Positions 34,401 to 49,400 of a DNA stretch of 64,000 nt are shown here, piece by piece. The notes under the pieces are model-generated. The model saw only the letters and a program-made list of their open reading frames with translations, made no database searches and was not told where the DNA came from. Source of the DNA: Limnomonas spitsbergensis (taxonomy: Eukaryota > Chlorophyta > Chlorophyceae > Chlamydomonadales); the NCBI GenBank assembly GCA_037349105.1, contig JAYJMM010000065.1, positions 682,001 through 746,000 of the forward strand. Direction: 5' to 3'. A program made the translations under genes and the position numbers. The first letter of the stretch is position 1; each line of letters begins with the position of its first letter.

Positions 34401-37400
34401 CATATGGTATGCCGTGAGGGGCTGGGCCTACCATATGGTATGCCGTGAGGGGCTGGGCCTACCATATGGTATGCCGTGAGGGGCTGGGCCTACCATATGG
34501 TATGCCGTGAGGGGCTGGGCCTACCATATTGTATGCCTTGAGGGGCTGGGCCTACCATATTGTATGCCGTGAGGGGCTGGGCCTACCATATTGTATGCCT
34601 TGAGGGGCTGGGCCTACCATATTGTATGCCTTGAGGGGCTGGGCCTACCATATTGTATGCCGTGAGGGGCTGGGCCTACCATATTGTATGCCTTGAGGGG
34701 CTGGGCCTACCATATTGTATGCCGTGAGGGGCTGGGCCTACCATATGGTATGCCGTGAGGGGCTGGGCCTACCATATTGTATGCCGTGAGGGGCTGGGCC
34801 TACCATATGGTATGCCGTGAGGGGCTGGGCCTACCATATGGTATGCCTTGAGGGGCTGGGCCTACCATATGGTATGCCTTGAGGGGCTGGGCCTACCATA
34901 TGGTATGCCGTGAGGGGCTGGGCCTACCATATTGTATGCCGTGAGGGGCTGGGCCTACCATATTGTATGCCGTGAGGGGCTGGGCCTACCATATGGTATG
35001 CCGTGAGGGGCTGGGCCTACCATATTGTATGCCGTGAGGGGCTGGGCCTACCATATGGTATGCCGTGAGGGGCTGGGCCTACCATATTGTATGCCTTGAG
35101 GGGCTGGGCCTACCATATTGTATGCCTTGAGGGGCTGGGCCTACCATATTGTATGCCTTGAGGGGCTGGGCCTACCATATGGTATGCCTTGAGGGGCTGG
35201 GCCTACCATATTGTATGCCTTGAGGGGCTGGGCCTACCATATTGTATGCCCTGAGGGGCTGGGCCTACCATATGGTATGCCGTGTGGGGCTGGGCCTACC
35301 ATATGGTATGCCTTGAGGGGCTGGGCCTACCATATGGTATGCCGTGAGGGGCTGGGCCTACCATTTGGTATGCCTTGAGGGGCTGGGCCTACCATATTGT
35401 ATGCCCTGAGGGGCTGGGCCTACCATATGGTATGCCTTGAGGGGCTGGGCCTACCATATGGTATGCCGTGAGGGGCTGGGCCTACCATATGGTATGCCGT
35501 GAGGGGCTGGGCCTACCATATGGTATGCCGTGAGGGGCTGGGCCTACCATATGGTATGCCGTGAGGGGCTGGGCCTACCATATGGTATGCCGTGAGGGGC
35601 TGGGCCTACCATATGGTATGCCGTGAGGGGCTGGGCCTACCATATGGTATGCCGTGAGGGGCTGGGCCTACCATATGGTATGCCGTGAGGGGCTGGGCCT
35701 ACCATATGGTATGCCGTGAGGGGCTGGGCCTACCATATGGTATGCCGTGAGGGGCTGGGCCTACCATATGGTATACCGTGAGGGGCTGGGCCTACCATAT
35801 GGTATGCCGTGAGGGGCTGGGCCTACCATATGGTATGCCGTGAGGGGCTGGGCCTACCATATGGTATGCCGTGAGGGGCTGGGCCTACCATATTGTATGC
35901 CGTGAGGGGCTGGGCCTACCATATGGTATGCCGTGAGGGGCTGGGCCTACCATATGGTATGCCGTGAGGGGCTGGGCCTACCATATGGTATGCCGTGAGG
36001 GGCTGGGCCTACCATATGGTATGCCGTGAGGGGCTGGGCCTACCATATGGTATGCCGTGAGGGGCTGGGCCTACCATATTGTATGCCTTGAGGGGCTGGG
36101 CCTACCATATTGTATGCCTTGAGGGGCTGGGCCTACCATATTGTATGCCTTGAGGGGCTGGGCCTACCATATGGTATGCCTTGAGGGGCTGGGCCTACCA
36201 TATTGTATGCCTTGAGGGGCTGGGCCTACCATATTGTATGCCCTGAGGGGCTGGGCCTACCATATGGTATGCCGTGTGGGGCTGGGCCTACCATATGGTA
36301 TGCCTTGAGGGGCTGGGCCTACCATATGGTATGCCGTGAGGGGCTGGGCCTACCATTTGGTATGCCTTGAGGGGCTGGGCCTACCATATTGTATGCCCTG
36401 AGGGGCTGGGCCTACCATATGGTATGCCTTGAGGGGCTGGGCCTACCATATGGTATGCCGTGAGGGGCTGGGCCTACCATATGGTATGCCGTGAGGGGCT
36501 GGGCCTACCATATGGTATGCCGTGAGGGGCTGGGCCTACCATATGGTATGCCGTGAGGGGCTGGGCCTACCATATGGTATGCCGTGAGGGGCTGGGCCTA
36601 CCATATGGTATGCCTTGAGGGGCTGGGCCTACCATATTGTATGCCGTGAGGGGCTGGGCCTACCATATGGTATGCCGTGAGGGGCTGGGCCTACCATATG
36701 GTATGCCGTGAGGGGCTGGGCCTACCATATGGTATGCCGTGAGGGGCTGGGCCTACCATATGGTATACCGTGAGGGGCTGGGCCTACCATATGGTATGCC
36801 GTGAGGGGCTGGGCCTACCATATGGTATGCCGTGAGGGGCTGGGCCTACCATATGGTATGCCGTGAGGGGCTGGGCCTACCATATTGTATGCCGTGAGGG
36901 GCTGGGCCTACCATATGGTATGCCGTGAGGGGCTGGGCCTACCATATGGTATGCCGTGAGGGGCTGGGCCTACCATATGGTATGCCGTGAGGGGCTGGGC
37001 CTACCATATGGTATGCCGTGAGGGGCTGGGCCTACCATATGGTATGCCGTGAGGGGCTGGGCCTACCATATGGTATGCCGTGAGGGGCTGGGCCTACCAT
37101 ATGGTATGCCGTGAGGGGCTGGGCCTACCATATGGTATGCCGTGAGGGGCTGGGCCTACCATATGGTATGCCGTGAGGGGCTGGGCCTACCATATGGTAT
37201 GCCGTGAGGGGCTGGGCCTACCATATTGTATGCCGTGAGGGGCTGGGCCTACCATATGGTATGCCGTGAGGGGCTGGGCCTACCATATGGTATGCCGTGA
37301 GGGGCTGGGCCTACCATATGGTATGCCGTGAGGGGCTGGGCCTACCATATGGTATGCCGTGAGGGGCTGGGCCTACCATATTGTATGCCGTGAGGGGCTG

Positions 37401-40400
37401 GGCCTACCATATTGTATGCCGTGAGGGGCTGGGCCTACCATATGGTATGCCGTGAGGGGCTGGGCCTACCATATGGTATGCCGTGAGGGGCTGGGCCTAC
37501 CATATGGTATGCCGTGAGGGGCTGGGCCTACCATATGGTATGCCGTGAGGGGCTGGGCCTACCATATGGTATGCCGTGAGGGGCTGGGCCTACCATATGG
37601 TATGCCGTGAGGGGCTGGGCCTACCATATGGTATGCCGTGAGGGGCTGGGCCTACCATATGGTATGCCGTGAGGGGCTGGGCCTACCATATGGTATGCCG
37701 TGAGGGGCTGGGCCTACCATATGGTATGCCGTGAGGGGCTGGGCCTACCATATGGTATGCCGTGAGGGGCTGGGCCTACCATATTGTATGCCTTGAGGGG
37801 CTGGGCCTACCATATTGTATGCCGTGAGAGGCTGGGCCTACCATATGGTATGCCGTGAGGGGCTGGGCCTACCATATTGTATGCCGTGAGGGGCTGGGCC
37901 TACCATATTGTATGCCGTGAGGGGCTGGGCCTACCATATGGTATGCCTTGAGGGGCTGGGCCTACCATATGGTATGCCGTGAGGGGCTGGGCCTACCATA
38001 TTGTATGCCGTGAGGGGCTGGGCCTACCATATGGTATGCCGTGAGGGGCTGGGCCTACCATATGGTATGCCGTGAGGGGCTGGGCCTACCATATGGTATG
38101 CCGTGAGGGGCTGGGCCTACCATATTGTATGCCTTGAGGGGCTGGGCCTACCATATGGTATGCCGTGAGGGGCTGGGCCTACCATATGGTATGCCGTGAG
38201 GGGCTGGGCCTACCATATGGTATGCCGTGAGGGGCTGGGCCTACCATATTGTATGCCTTGAGGGGCTGGGCCTACCATATTGTATGCCGTGAGGGGCTGG
38301 GCCTACCATATGGTATGCCGTGAGGGGCTGGGCCTACCATATGGTATGCCGTGAGGGGCTGGGCCTACCATATGGTATGCCGTGAGGGGCTGGGCCTACC
38401 ATATTGTATGCCTTGAGGGGCTGGGCCTACCATATGGTATGCCGTGAGGGGCTGGGCCTACCATATGGTATGCCGTGAGGGGCTGGGCCTACCATATTGT
38501 ATGCCGTGAGGGGCTGGGCCTACCATATGGTATGCCGTGAGGGGCTGGGCCTACCATATGGTATGCCTTGAGGGGCTGGGCCTACCATATGGTATGCCTT
38601 GAGGGGCTGGGCCTACCATATGGTATGCCGTGAGGGGCTGGGCCTACCATATTGTATGCCGTGAGGGGCTGGGCCTACCATATTGTATGCCGTGAGGGGC
38701 TGGGCCTACCATATGGTATGCCGTGAGGGGCTGGGCCTACCATATTGTATGCCGTGAGGGGCTGGGCCTACCATATGGTATGCCGTGAGGGGCTGGGCCT
38801 ACCATATTGTATGCCTTGAGGGGCTGGGCCTACCATATTGTATGCCTTGAGGGGCTGGGCCTACCATATTGTATGCCTTGAGGGGCTGGGCCTACCATAT
38901 GGTATGCCTTGAGGGGCTGGGCCTACCATATTGTATGCCTTGAGGGGCTGGGCCTACCATATTGTATGCCCTGAGGGGCTGGGCCTACCATATGGTATGC
39001 CGTGTGGGGCTGGGCCTACCATATGGTATGCCTTGAGGGGCTGGGCCTACCATATGGTATGCCGTGAGGGGCTGGGCCTACCATTTGGTATGCCTTGAGG
39101 GGCTGGGCCTACCATATTGTATGCCCTGAGGGGCTGGGCCTACCATATGGTATGCCGTGAGGGGCTGGGCCTACCATATGGTATGCCGTGAGGGGCTGGG
39201 CCTACCATATGGTATGCCGTGAGGGGCTGGGCCTACCATATGGTATGCCGTGAGGGGCTGGGCCTACCATATGGTATGCCGTGAGGGGCTGGGCCTACCA
39301 TATGGTATGCCGTGAGGGGCTGGGCCTACCATATGGTATGCCGTGAGGGGCTGGGCCTACCATATGGTATGCCGTGAGGGGCTGGGCCTACCATATGGTA
39401 TGCCGTGAGGGGCTGGGCCTACCATATGGTATGCCGTGAGGGGCTGGGCCTACCATATGGTATGCCGTGAGGGGCTGGGCCTACCATATGGTATGCCGTG
39501 AGGGGCTGGGCCTACCATATTGTATGCCGTGAGGGGCTGGGCCTACCATATTGTATGCCGTGAGGGGCTGGGCCTACCATATTGTATGCCGTGAGGGGCT
39601 GGGCCTACCATATGGTATGCCGTGAGGGGCTGGGCCTACCATATGGTATGCCGTGAGGGGCTGGGCCTACCATATGGTATGCCGTGAGGGGCTGGGCCTA
39701 CCATATTGTATGCCGTGAGGGGCTGGGCCTACCATATGGTATGCCGTGAGGGGCTGGGCCTACCATATTGTATGCCGTGAGGGGCTGGGCCTACCATATG
39801 GTATGCCGTGAGGGGCTGGGCCTACCATATTGTATGCCTTGAGGGGCTGGGCCTACCATATGGTATGCCGTGAGGGGCTGGGCCTACCATATGGTATGCC
39901 TTGAGGGGCTGGGCCTACCATATGGTATGCCGTGAGGGGCTGGGCCTACCATATGGTATGCCGTGAGGGGCTGGGCCTACCATATGGTATGCCGTGAGGG
40001 GCTGGGCCTACCATATGGTATGCCGTGAGGGGCTGGGCCTACCATATGGTATGCCGTGAGGGGCTGGGCCTACCATATGGTATGCCGTGAGGGGCTGGGC
40101 CTACCATATTGTATGCCTTGAGGGGCTGGGCCTACCATATTGTATGCCTTGAGGGGCTGGGCCTACCATATTGTATGCCTTGAGGGGCTGGGCCTACCAT
40201 ATTGTATGCCTTGAGGGGCTGGGCCTACCATATTGTATGCCTTGAGGGGCTGGGCCTACCATATTGTATGCCCTGAGGGGCTGGGCCTACCATATGGTAT
40301 GCCGTGAGGGGCTGGGCCTACCATATGGTATGCCGTGAGGGGCTGGGCCTACCATATGGTATGCCGTGAGGGGCTGGGCCTACCATATGGTATGCCGTGA

Positions 40401-43400
40401 GGGGCTGGGCCTACCATATTGTATGCCTTGAGGGGCTGGGCCTACCATATTGTATGCCGTGAGGGGCTGGGCCTACCATATTGTATGCCTTGAGGGGCTG
40501 GGCCTACCATATTGTATGCCTTGAGGGGCTGGGCCTACCATATTGTATGCCGTGAGGGGCTGGGCCTACCATATTGTATGCCTTGAGGGGCTGGGCCTAC
40601 CATATTGTATGCCGTGAGGGGCTGGGCCTACCATATGGTATGCCGTGAGGGGCTGGGCCTACCATATTGTATGCCGTGAGGGGCTGGGCCTACCATATGG
40701 TATGCCGTGAGGGGCTGGGCCTACCATATGGTATGCCTTGAGGGGCTGGGCCTACCATATGGTATGCCTTGAGGGGCTGGGCCTACCATATGGTATGCCG
40801 TGAGGGGCTGGGCCTACCATATTGTATGCCGTGAGGGGCTGGGCCTACCATATTGTATGCCGTGAGGGGCTGGGCCTACCATATGGTATGCCGTGAGGGG
40901 CTGGGCCTACCATATTGTATGCCTTGAGGGGCTGGGCCTACCATATGGTATGCCGTGAGGGGCTGGGCCTACCATATTGTATGCCTTGAGGGGCTGGGCC
41001 TACCATATTGTATGCCTTGAGGGGCTGGGCCTACCATATTGTATGCCTTGAGGGGCTGGGCCTACCATATGGTATGCCTTGAGGGGCTGGGCCTACCATA
41101 TTGTATGCCTTGAGGGGCTGGGCCTACCATATTGTATGCCTGAGGGGCTGGGCCTACCATATGGTATGCCGTGATGGGGCTGGGCCTACCATATGGTATG
41201 CCTTGAGGGGCTGGGCCTACCATATGGTATGCCGTGAGGGGCTGGGCCTACCATATGGTATGCCTTGAGGGGCTGGGCCTACCATATGGTATGCCCTGAG
41301 GGGCTGGGCCTACCATATGGTATGCCTTGAGGGGCTGGGCCTACCATATGGTATGCCGTGAGGGGCTGGGCCTACCATATGGTATGCCGTGAGGGGCTGG
41401 GCCTACCATATGGTATGCCGTGAGGGGCTGGGCCTACCATATGGTATGCCGTGAGGGGCTGGGCCTACCATATGGTATGCCGTGAGGGGCTGGGCCTACC
41501 ATATGGTATGCCGTGAGGGGCTGGGCCTACCATATGGTATGCCGTGAGGGGCTGGGCCTACCATATGGTATGCCGTGAGGGGCTGGGCCTACCATATGGT
41601 ATGCCGTGAGGGGCTGGGCCTACCATATGGTATGCCGTGAGGGGCTGGGCCTACCATATGGTATGCCGTGAGGGGCTGGGCCTACCATATGGTATGCCGT
41701 GAGGGGCTGGGCCTACCATATGGTATGCCGTGAGGGGCTGGGCCTACCATATGGTATGCCGTGAGGGGCTGGGCCTACCATATGGTATGCCGTGAGGGGC
41801 TGGGCCTACCATATGGTATGCCGTGAGGGGCTGGGCCTACCATATGGTATGCCGTGAGGGGCTGGGCCTACCATATGGTATGCCGTGAGGGGCTGGGCCT
41901 ACCATATGGTATGCCGTGAGGGGCTGGGCCTACCATATGGTATGCCGTGAGGGGCTGGGCCTACCATATGGTATGCCGTGAGGGGCTGGGCCTACCATAT
42001 GGTATGCCGTGAGGGGCTGGGCCTACCATATGGTATGCCGTGAGGGGCTGGGCCTACCATATGGTATGCCGTGAGGGGCTGGGCCTACCATATGGTATGC
42101 CGTGAGGGGCTGGGCCTACCATATGGTATGCCGTGAGGGGCTGGGCCTACCATATGGTATGCCGTGAGGGGCTGGGCCTACCATATGGTATGCCGTGAGG
42201 GGCTGGGCCTACCATATGGTATGCCGTGAGGGGCTGGGCCTACCATATGGTATGCCGTGAGGGGCTGGGCCTACCATATGGTATGCCGTGAGGGGCTGGG
42301 CCTACCATATGGTATGCCGTGAGGGGCTGGGCCTACCATATGGTATGCCGTGAGGGGCTGGGCCTACCATATGGTATGCCGTGAGGGGCTGGGCCTACCA
42401 TATGGTATGCCGTGAGGGGCTGGGCCTACCATATGGTATGCCGTGAGGGGCTGGGCCTACCATATGGTATGCCGTGAGGGGCTGGGCCTACCATATGGTA
42501 TGCCGTGAGGGGCTGGGCCTACCATATGGTATGCCGTGAGGGGCTGGGCCTACCATATGGTATGCCGTGAGGGGCTGGGCCTACCATATGGTATGCCGTG
42601 AGGGGCTGGGCCTACCATATGGTATGCCGTGAGGGGCTGGGCCTACCATATGGTATGCCGTGAGGGGCTGGGCCTACCATATGGTATGCCGTGAGGGGCT
42701 GGGCCTACCATATGGTATGCCGTGAGGGGCTGGGCCTACCATATGGTATGCCGTGAGGGGCTGGGCCTACCATATGGTATGCCGTGAGGGGCTGGGCCTA
42801 CCATATGGTATGCCGTGAGGGGCTGGGCCTACCATATGGTATGCCGTGAGGGGCTGGGCCTACCATATGGTATGCCGTGAGGGGCTGGGCCTACCATATG
42901 GTATGCCGTGAGGGGCTGGGCCTACCATATGGTATGCCGTGAGGGGCTGGGCCTACCATATGGTATGCCGTGAGGGGCTGGGCCTACCATATGGTATGCC
43001 GTGAGGGGCTGGGCCTACCATATGGTATGCCGTGAGGGGCTGGGCCTACCATATGGTATGCCGTGAGGGGCTGGGCCTACCATATGGTATGCCGTGAGGG
43101 GCTGGGCCTACCATATGGTATGCCGTGAGGGGCTGGGCCTACCATATGGTATGCCGTGAGGGGCTGGGCCTACCATATGGTATGCCGTGAGGGGCTGGGC
43201 CTACCATATGGTATGCCGTGAGGGGCTGGGCCTACCATATGGTATGCCGTGAGGGGCTGGGCCTACCATATGGTATGCCGTGAGGGGCTGGGCCTACCAT
43301 ATGGTATGCCGTGAGGGGCTGGGCCTACCATATGGTATGCCGTGAGGGGCTGGGCCTACCATATGGTATGCCGTGAGGGGCTGGGCCTACCATATTGTAT

Positions 43401-46400
43401 GCCGTGAGGGGCTGGGCCTACCATATGGTATGCCGTGAGGGGCTGGGCCTACCATATGGTATGCCGTGAGGGGCTGGGCCTACCATATGGTATGCCCTGA
43501 GGGGCTGGGCCTACCATATTGTATGCCGTGAGGGGCTGGGCCTACCATATGGTATGCCGTGAGGGGCTGGGCCTACCATATGGTATGCCGTGAGGGGCTG
43601 GGCCTACCATATTGTATGCCGTGAGGGGCTGGGCCTACCATATGGTATGCCGTGAGGGGCTGGGCCTACCATATGGTATGCCGTGAGGGGCTGGGCCTAC
43701 CATATTGTATGCCGTGAGGGGCTGGGCCTACCATATGGTATGCCGTGAGGGGCTGGGCCTACCATATGGTATGCCGTGAGGGGCTGGGCCTACCATATGG
43801 TATGCCGTGAGGGGCTGGGCCTACCATATGGTATGCCGTGAGGGGCTGGGCCTACCATATGGTATGCCGTGAGGGGCTGGGCCTACCATATGGTATGCCG
43901 TGAGGGGCTGGGCCTACCATATGGTATGCCGTGAGGGGCTGGGCCTACCATATGGTATGCCGTGAGGGGCTGGGCCTACCATATGGTATGCCGTGAGGGG
44001 CTGGGCCTACCATATGGTATGCCGTGAGGGGCTGGGCCTACCATATGGTATGCCGTGAGGGGCTGGGCCTACCATATGGTATGCCGTGAGGGGCTGGGCC
44101 TACCATATGGTATGCCGTGAGGGGCTGGGCCTACCATATGGTATGCCGTGAGGGGCTGGGCCTACCATATGGTATGCCGTGAGGGGCTGGGCCTACCATA
44201 TGGTATGCCGTGAGGGGCTGGGCCTACCATATGGTATGCCGTGAGGGGCTGGGCCTACCATATGGTATGCCGTGAGGGGCTGGGCCTACCATATGGTATG
44301 CCGTGAGGGGCTGGGCCTACCATATGGTATGCCGTGAGGGGCTGGGCCTACCATATGGTATGCCGTGAGGGGCTGGGCCTACCATATGGTATGCCGTGAG
44401 GGGCTGGGCCTACCATATGGTATGCCGTGAGGGGCTGGGCCTACCATATGGTATGCCGTGAGGGGCTGGGCCTACCATATGGTATGCCGTGAGGGGCTGG
44501 GCCTACCATATGGTATGCCGTGAGGGGCTGGGCCTACCATATGGTATGCCGTGAGGGGCTGGGCCTACCATATGGTATGCCGTGAGGGGCTGGGCCTACC
44601 ATATGGTATGCCTTGAGGGGCTGGGCCTACCATATGGTATGCCGTGAGGGGCTGGGCCTACCATATGGTATGTCGTGAGGGGCTGGGCCTACCATATGGT
44701 ATGCCGTGAGGGGCTGGGCCTACCATATTGTATGCCGTGAGGGGCTGGGCCTACCATATGGTATGCCGTGAGGGGCTGGGCCTACCATATGGTATGCTGT
44801 GAGGGGCTGGGCCTACCATATGGTATGCCGTGAGGGGCTGGGCCTACCATATGGTATGCCGTGAGGGGCTGGGCCTACCATATGGTATGCCGTGAGGGGC
44901 TGGGCCTACCATATGGTATGCCGTGAGGGGCTGGGCCTACCATATGGTATGCCGTGAGGGGCTGGGCCTACCATATGGTATGCCGTGAGGGGCTGGGCCT
45001 ACCATATTGTATGCCGTGAGGGGCTGGGCCTACCATATGGTATGCCGTGAGGGGCTGGGCCTACCATATGGTATGCCGTGAGGGGCTGGGCCTACCATAT
45101 GGTATGCCGTGAGGGGCTGGGCCTACCATATGGTATGCCGTGAGGGGCTGGGCCTACCATATGGTATGCCGTGAGGGGCTGGGCCTACCATATGGTATGC
45201 CGTGAGGGGCTGGGCCTACCATATTGTATGCCGTGAGGGGCTGGGCCTACCATATGGTATGCCGTGAGGGGCTGGGCCTACCATATGGTATGCCGTGAGG
45301 GGCTGGGCCTACCATATGGTATGCCGTGAGGGGCTGGGCCTACCATATGGTATGCCGTGAGGGGCTGGGCCTACCATATGGTATGCCGTGAGGGGCTGGG
45401 CCTACCATATGGTATGCCGTGAGGGGCTGGGCCTACCATATTGTATGCCGTGAGGGGCTGGGCCTACCATATGGTATGCCGTGAGGGGCTGGGCCTACCA
45501 TATGGTATGCTGTGAGGGGCTGGGCCTACCATATGGTATGCCGTGAGGGGCTGGGCCTACCATATGGTATGCCGTGAGGGGCTGGGCCTACCATATGGTA
45601 TGCCGTGAGGGGCTGGGCCTACCATATGGTATGCCGTGAGGGGCTGGGCCTACCATATGGTATGCCGTGAGGGGCTGGGCCTACCATATGGTATGCCGTG
45701 AGGGGCTGGGCCTACCATATTGTATGCCGTGAGGGGTTGGGCCTACCATATGGTATGCCGTGAGGGGCTGGGCCTACCATATGGTATGCCGTGAGGGGCT
45801 GGGCCTACCATATGGTATGCCGTGAGGGGCTGGGCCTACCATATGGTATGCCGTGAGGGGCTGGGCCTACCATATGGTATGCCGTGAGGGGCTGGGCCTA
45901 CCATATGGTATGCCGTGAGGGGCTGGGCCTACCATATTGTATGCCGTGAGGGGCTGGGCCTACCATATGGTATGCCGTGAGGGGCTGGGCCTACCATATG
46001 GTATGCCGTGAGGGGCTGGGCCTACCATATGGTATGCCGTGAGGGGCTGGGCCTACCATATGGTATGCCGTGAGGGGCTGGGCCTACCATATGGTATGCC
46101 GTGAGGGGCTGGGCCTACCATATGGTATGCCGTGAGGGGCTGGGCCTACCATATGGTATGCCGTGAGGGGCTGGGCCTACCATATGGTATGCCGTGAGGG
46201 GCTGGGCCTACCATATGGTATGCCGTGAGGGGCTGGGCCTACCATATGGTATGCCGTGAGGGGCTGGGCCTACCATATTGTATGCCGTGAGGGGCTGGGC
46301 CTACCATATGGTATGCCGTGAGGGGCTGGGCCTACCATATGGTATGCCGTGAGGGGCTGGGCCTACCATATGGTATGCCCTGAGGGGCTGGGCCTACCAT

Positions 46401-49400
46401 ATGGTATGCCGTGAGGGGCTGGGCCTACCATATGGTATGCCGTGAGGGGCTGGGCCTACCATATGGTATGCCTTGAGGGGCTGGGCCTACCATATGGTAT
46501 GCCGTGAGGGGCTGGGCCTACCATATTGTATGCCGTGAGGGGCTGGGCCTACCATATTGTATGCCGTGAGGGGCTGGGCCTACCATATGGTATGCCGTGA
46601 GGGGCTGGGCCTACCATATGGTATGCCGTGAGGGGCTGGGCCTACCATATGGTATGCCGTGAGGGGTTGGGCCTACCATATGGTATGCCGTGAGGGGCTG
46701 GGCCTACCATATGGTATGCCGTGAGGGGCTGGGCCTACCATATGGTATGCCGTGAGGGGCTGGGCCTACCATATGGTATGCCGTGAGGGGCTGGGCCTAC
46801 CATATGGTATGCCGTGAGGGGCTGGGCCTACCATATGGTATGCCGTGAGGGGCTGGGCCTACCATATGGTATGCCTTGAGGGGCTGGGCCTACCATATGG
46901 TATGCCGTGAGGGGCTGGGCCTACCATATGGTATGCCGTGAGGGGCTGCGCCTACCATATGGTATGCCGTGAGGGGCTGGGCCTACCATATGGTATGCCG
47001 TGAGGGGCTGGGCCTACCATATGGTATGCCGTGAGGGGCTGGGCCTACCATATGGTATGCCTTGAGGGGCTGGGCCTACCATATGGTATGCCGTGAGGGG
47101 CTGGGCCTACCATATGGTATGCCGTGAGGGGCTGGGCCTACCATATGGTATGCCGTGAGGGGCTGGGCCTACCATATTGTATGCCGTGAGGGGCTGGGCC
47201 TACCATATGGTATGCCGTGAGGGGCTGGGCCTACCATATGGTATGCCGTGAGGGGCTGGGCCTACCATATGGTATGCCGTGAGGGGCTGGGCCTACCATA
47301 TTGTATGCCGTGAGGGGCTGGGCCTACCATATGGTATGCCGTGAGGGGCTGGGCCTACCATATGGTATGCCGTGAGGGGCTGGGCCTACCATATGGTATG
47401 CCGTGAGGGGCTGGGCCTACCATATGGTATGCCGTGAGGGGCTGGGCCTACCATATGGTATGCCGTGAGGGGCTGGGCCTACCATATGGTATGCCGTGAG
47501 GGGCTGGGCCTACCATATGGTATGCCGTGAGGGGCTGGGCCTACCATATGGTATGCCGTGAGGGGCTGGGCCTACCATATGGTATGCCGTGAGGGGCTGG
47601 GCCTACCATATGGTATGCCGTGAGGGGCTGGGCCTACCATATGGTATGCCGTGAGGGGCTGGGCCTACCATATTGTATGCCGTGAGGGGCTGGGCCTACC
47701 ATATGGTATGCCGTGAGGGGCTGGGCCTACCATATGGTATGCCGTGAGGGGCTGGGCCTACCATATGGTATGCCGTGAGGGGCTGGGCCTACCATATGGT
47801 ATGCCGTGAGGGGCTGGGCCTACCATATGGTATGCCGTGAGGGGCTGGGCCTACCATATGGTATGCCGTGAGGGGCTGGGCCTACCATATGGTATGCCGT
47901 GAGGGGCTGGGCCTACCATATGGTATGCCGTGAGGGGCTGGGCCTACCATATGGTATGCCGTGAGGGGCTGGGCCTACCATATGGTATGCCGTGAGGGGC
48001 TGGGCCTACCATATGGTATGCCGTGAGGGGCTGGGCCTACCATATGGTATGCCCTGAGGGGCTGGGCCTACCATATGGTATGCCGTGAGGGGCTGGGCCT
48101 ACCATATGGTATGCCGTGAGGGGCTGGGCCTACCATATGGTATGCCGTGAGGGGCTGGGCCTACCATATGGTATGCCGTGAGGGGCTGGGCCTACCATAT
48201 GGTATGCCGTGAGGGGCTGGGCCTACCATATGGTATGCCGTGAGGGGCTGGGCCTACCATATGGTATGCCGTGAGGGGCTGGGCCTACCATATGGTATGC
48301 CGTGAGGGGCTGGGCCTACCATATGGTATGCCGTGAGGGGCTGGGCCTACCATATGGTATGCCGTGAGGGGCTGGGCCTACCATATGGTATGCCGTGAGG
48401 GGCTGGGCCTACCATATGGTATGCCGTGAGGGGCTGGGCCTACCATATGGTATGCCGTGAGGGGCTGGGCCTACCATATGGTATGCCGTGAGGGGCTGGG
48501 CCTACCATATGGTATGCCGTGAGGGGCTGGGCCTACCATATGGTATGCCGTGAGGGGCTGGGCCTACCATATGGTATGCCGTGAGGGGCTGGGCCTACCA
48601 TATGGTATGCCGTGAGGGGCTGGGCCTACCATATGGTATGCCGTGAGGGGCTGGGCCTACCATATGGTATGCCGTGAGGGGCTGGGCCTACCATATGGTA
48701 TGCCGTGAGGGGCTGGGCCTACCATATGGTATGCCGTGAGGGGCTGGGCCTACCATATGGTATGCCGTGAGGGGCTGGGCCTACCATATGGTATGCCGTG
48801 AGGGGCTGGGCCTACCATATGGTATGCCGTGAGGGGCTGGGCCTACCATATGGTATGCCGTGAGGGGCTGGGCCTACCATATGGTATGCCGTGAGGGGCT
48901 GGGCCTACCATATGGTATGCCGTGAGGGGCTGGGCCTACCATATGGTATGCCGTGAGGGGCTGGGCCTACCATATGGTATGCCGTGAGGGGCTGGGCCTA
49001 CCATATTGTATGCCGTGAGGGGCTGGGCCTACCATATGGTATGCCGTGAGGGGCTGGGCCTACCATATGGTATGCCGTGAGGGGCTGGGCCTACCATATG
49101 GTATGCCGTGAGGGGCTGGGCCTACCATATGGTATGCCGTGAGGGGCTGGGCCTACCATATGGTATGCCGTGAGGGGCTGGGCCTACCATATGGTATGCC
49201 GTGAGGGGCTGGGCCTACCATATGGTATGCCCTGAGGGGCTGGGCCTACCATATGGTATGCCGTGAGGGGCTGGGCCTACCATATGGTATGCTGTGAGGG
49301 GCTGGGCCTACCATATGGTATGCCGTGAGGGGCTGGGCCTACCATATGGTATGCCGTGAGGGGCTGGGCCTACCATATGGTATGCCGTGAGGGGCTGGGC

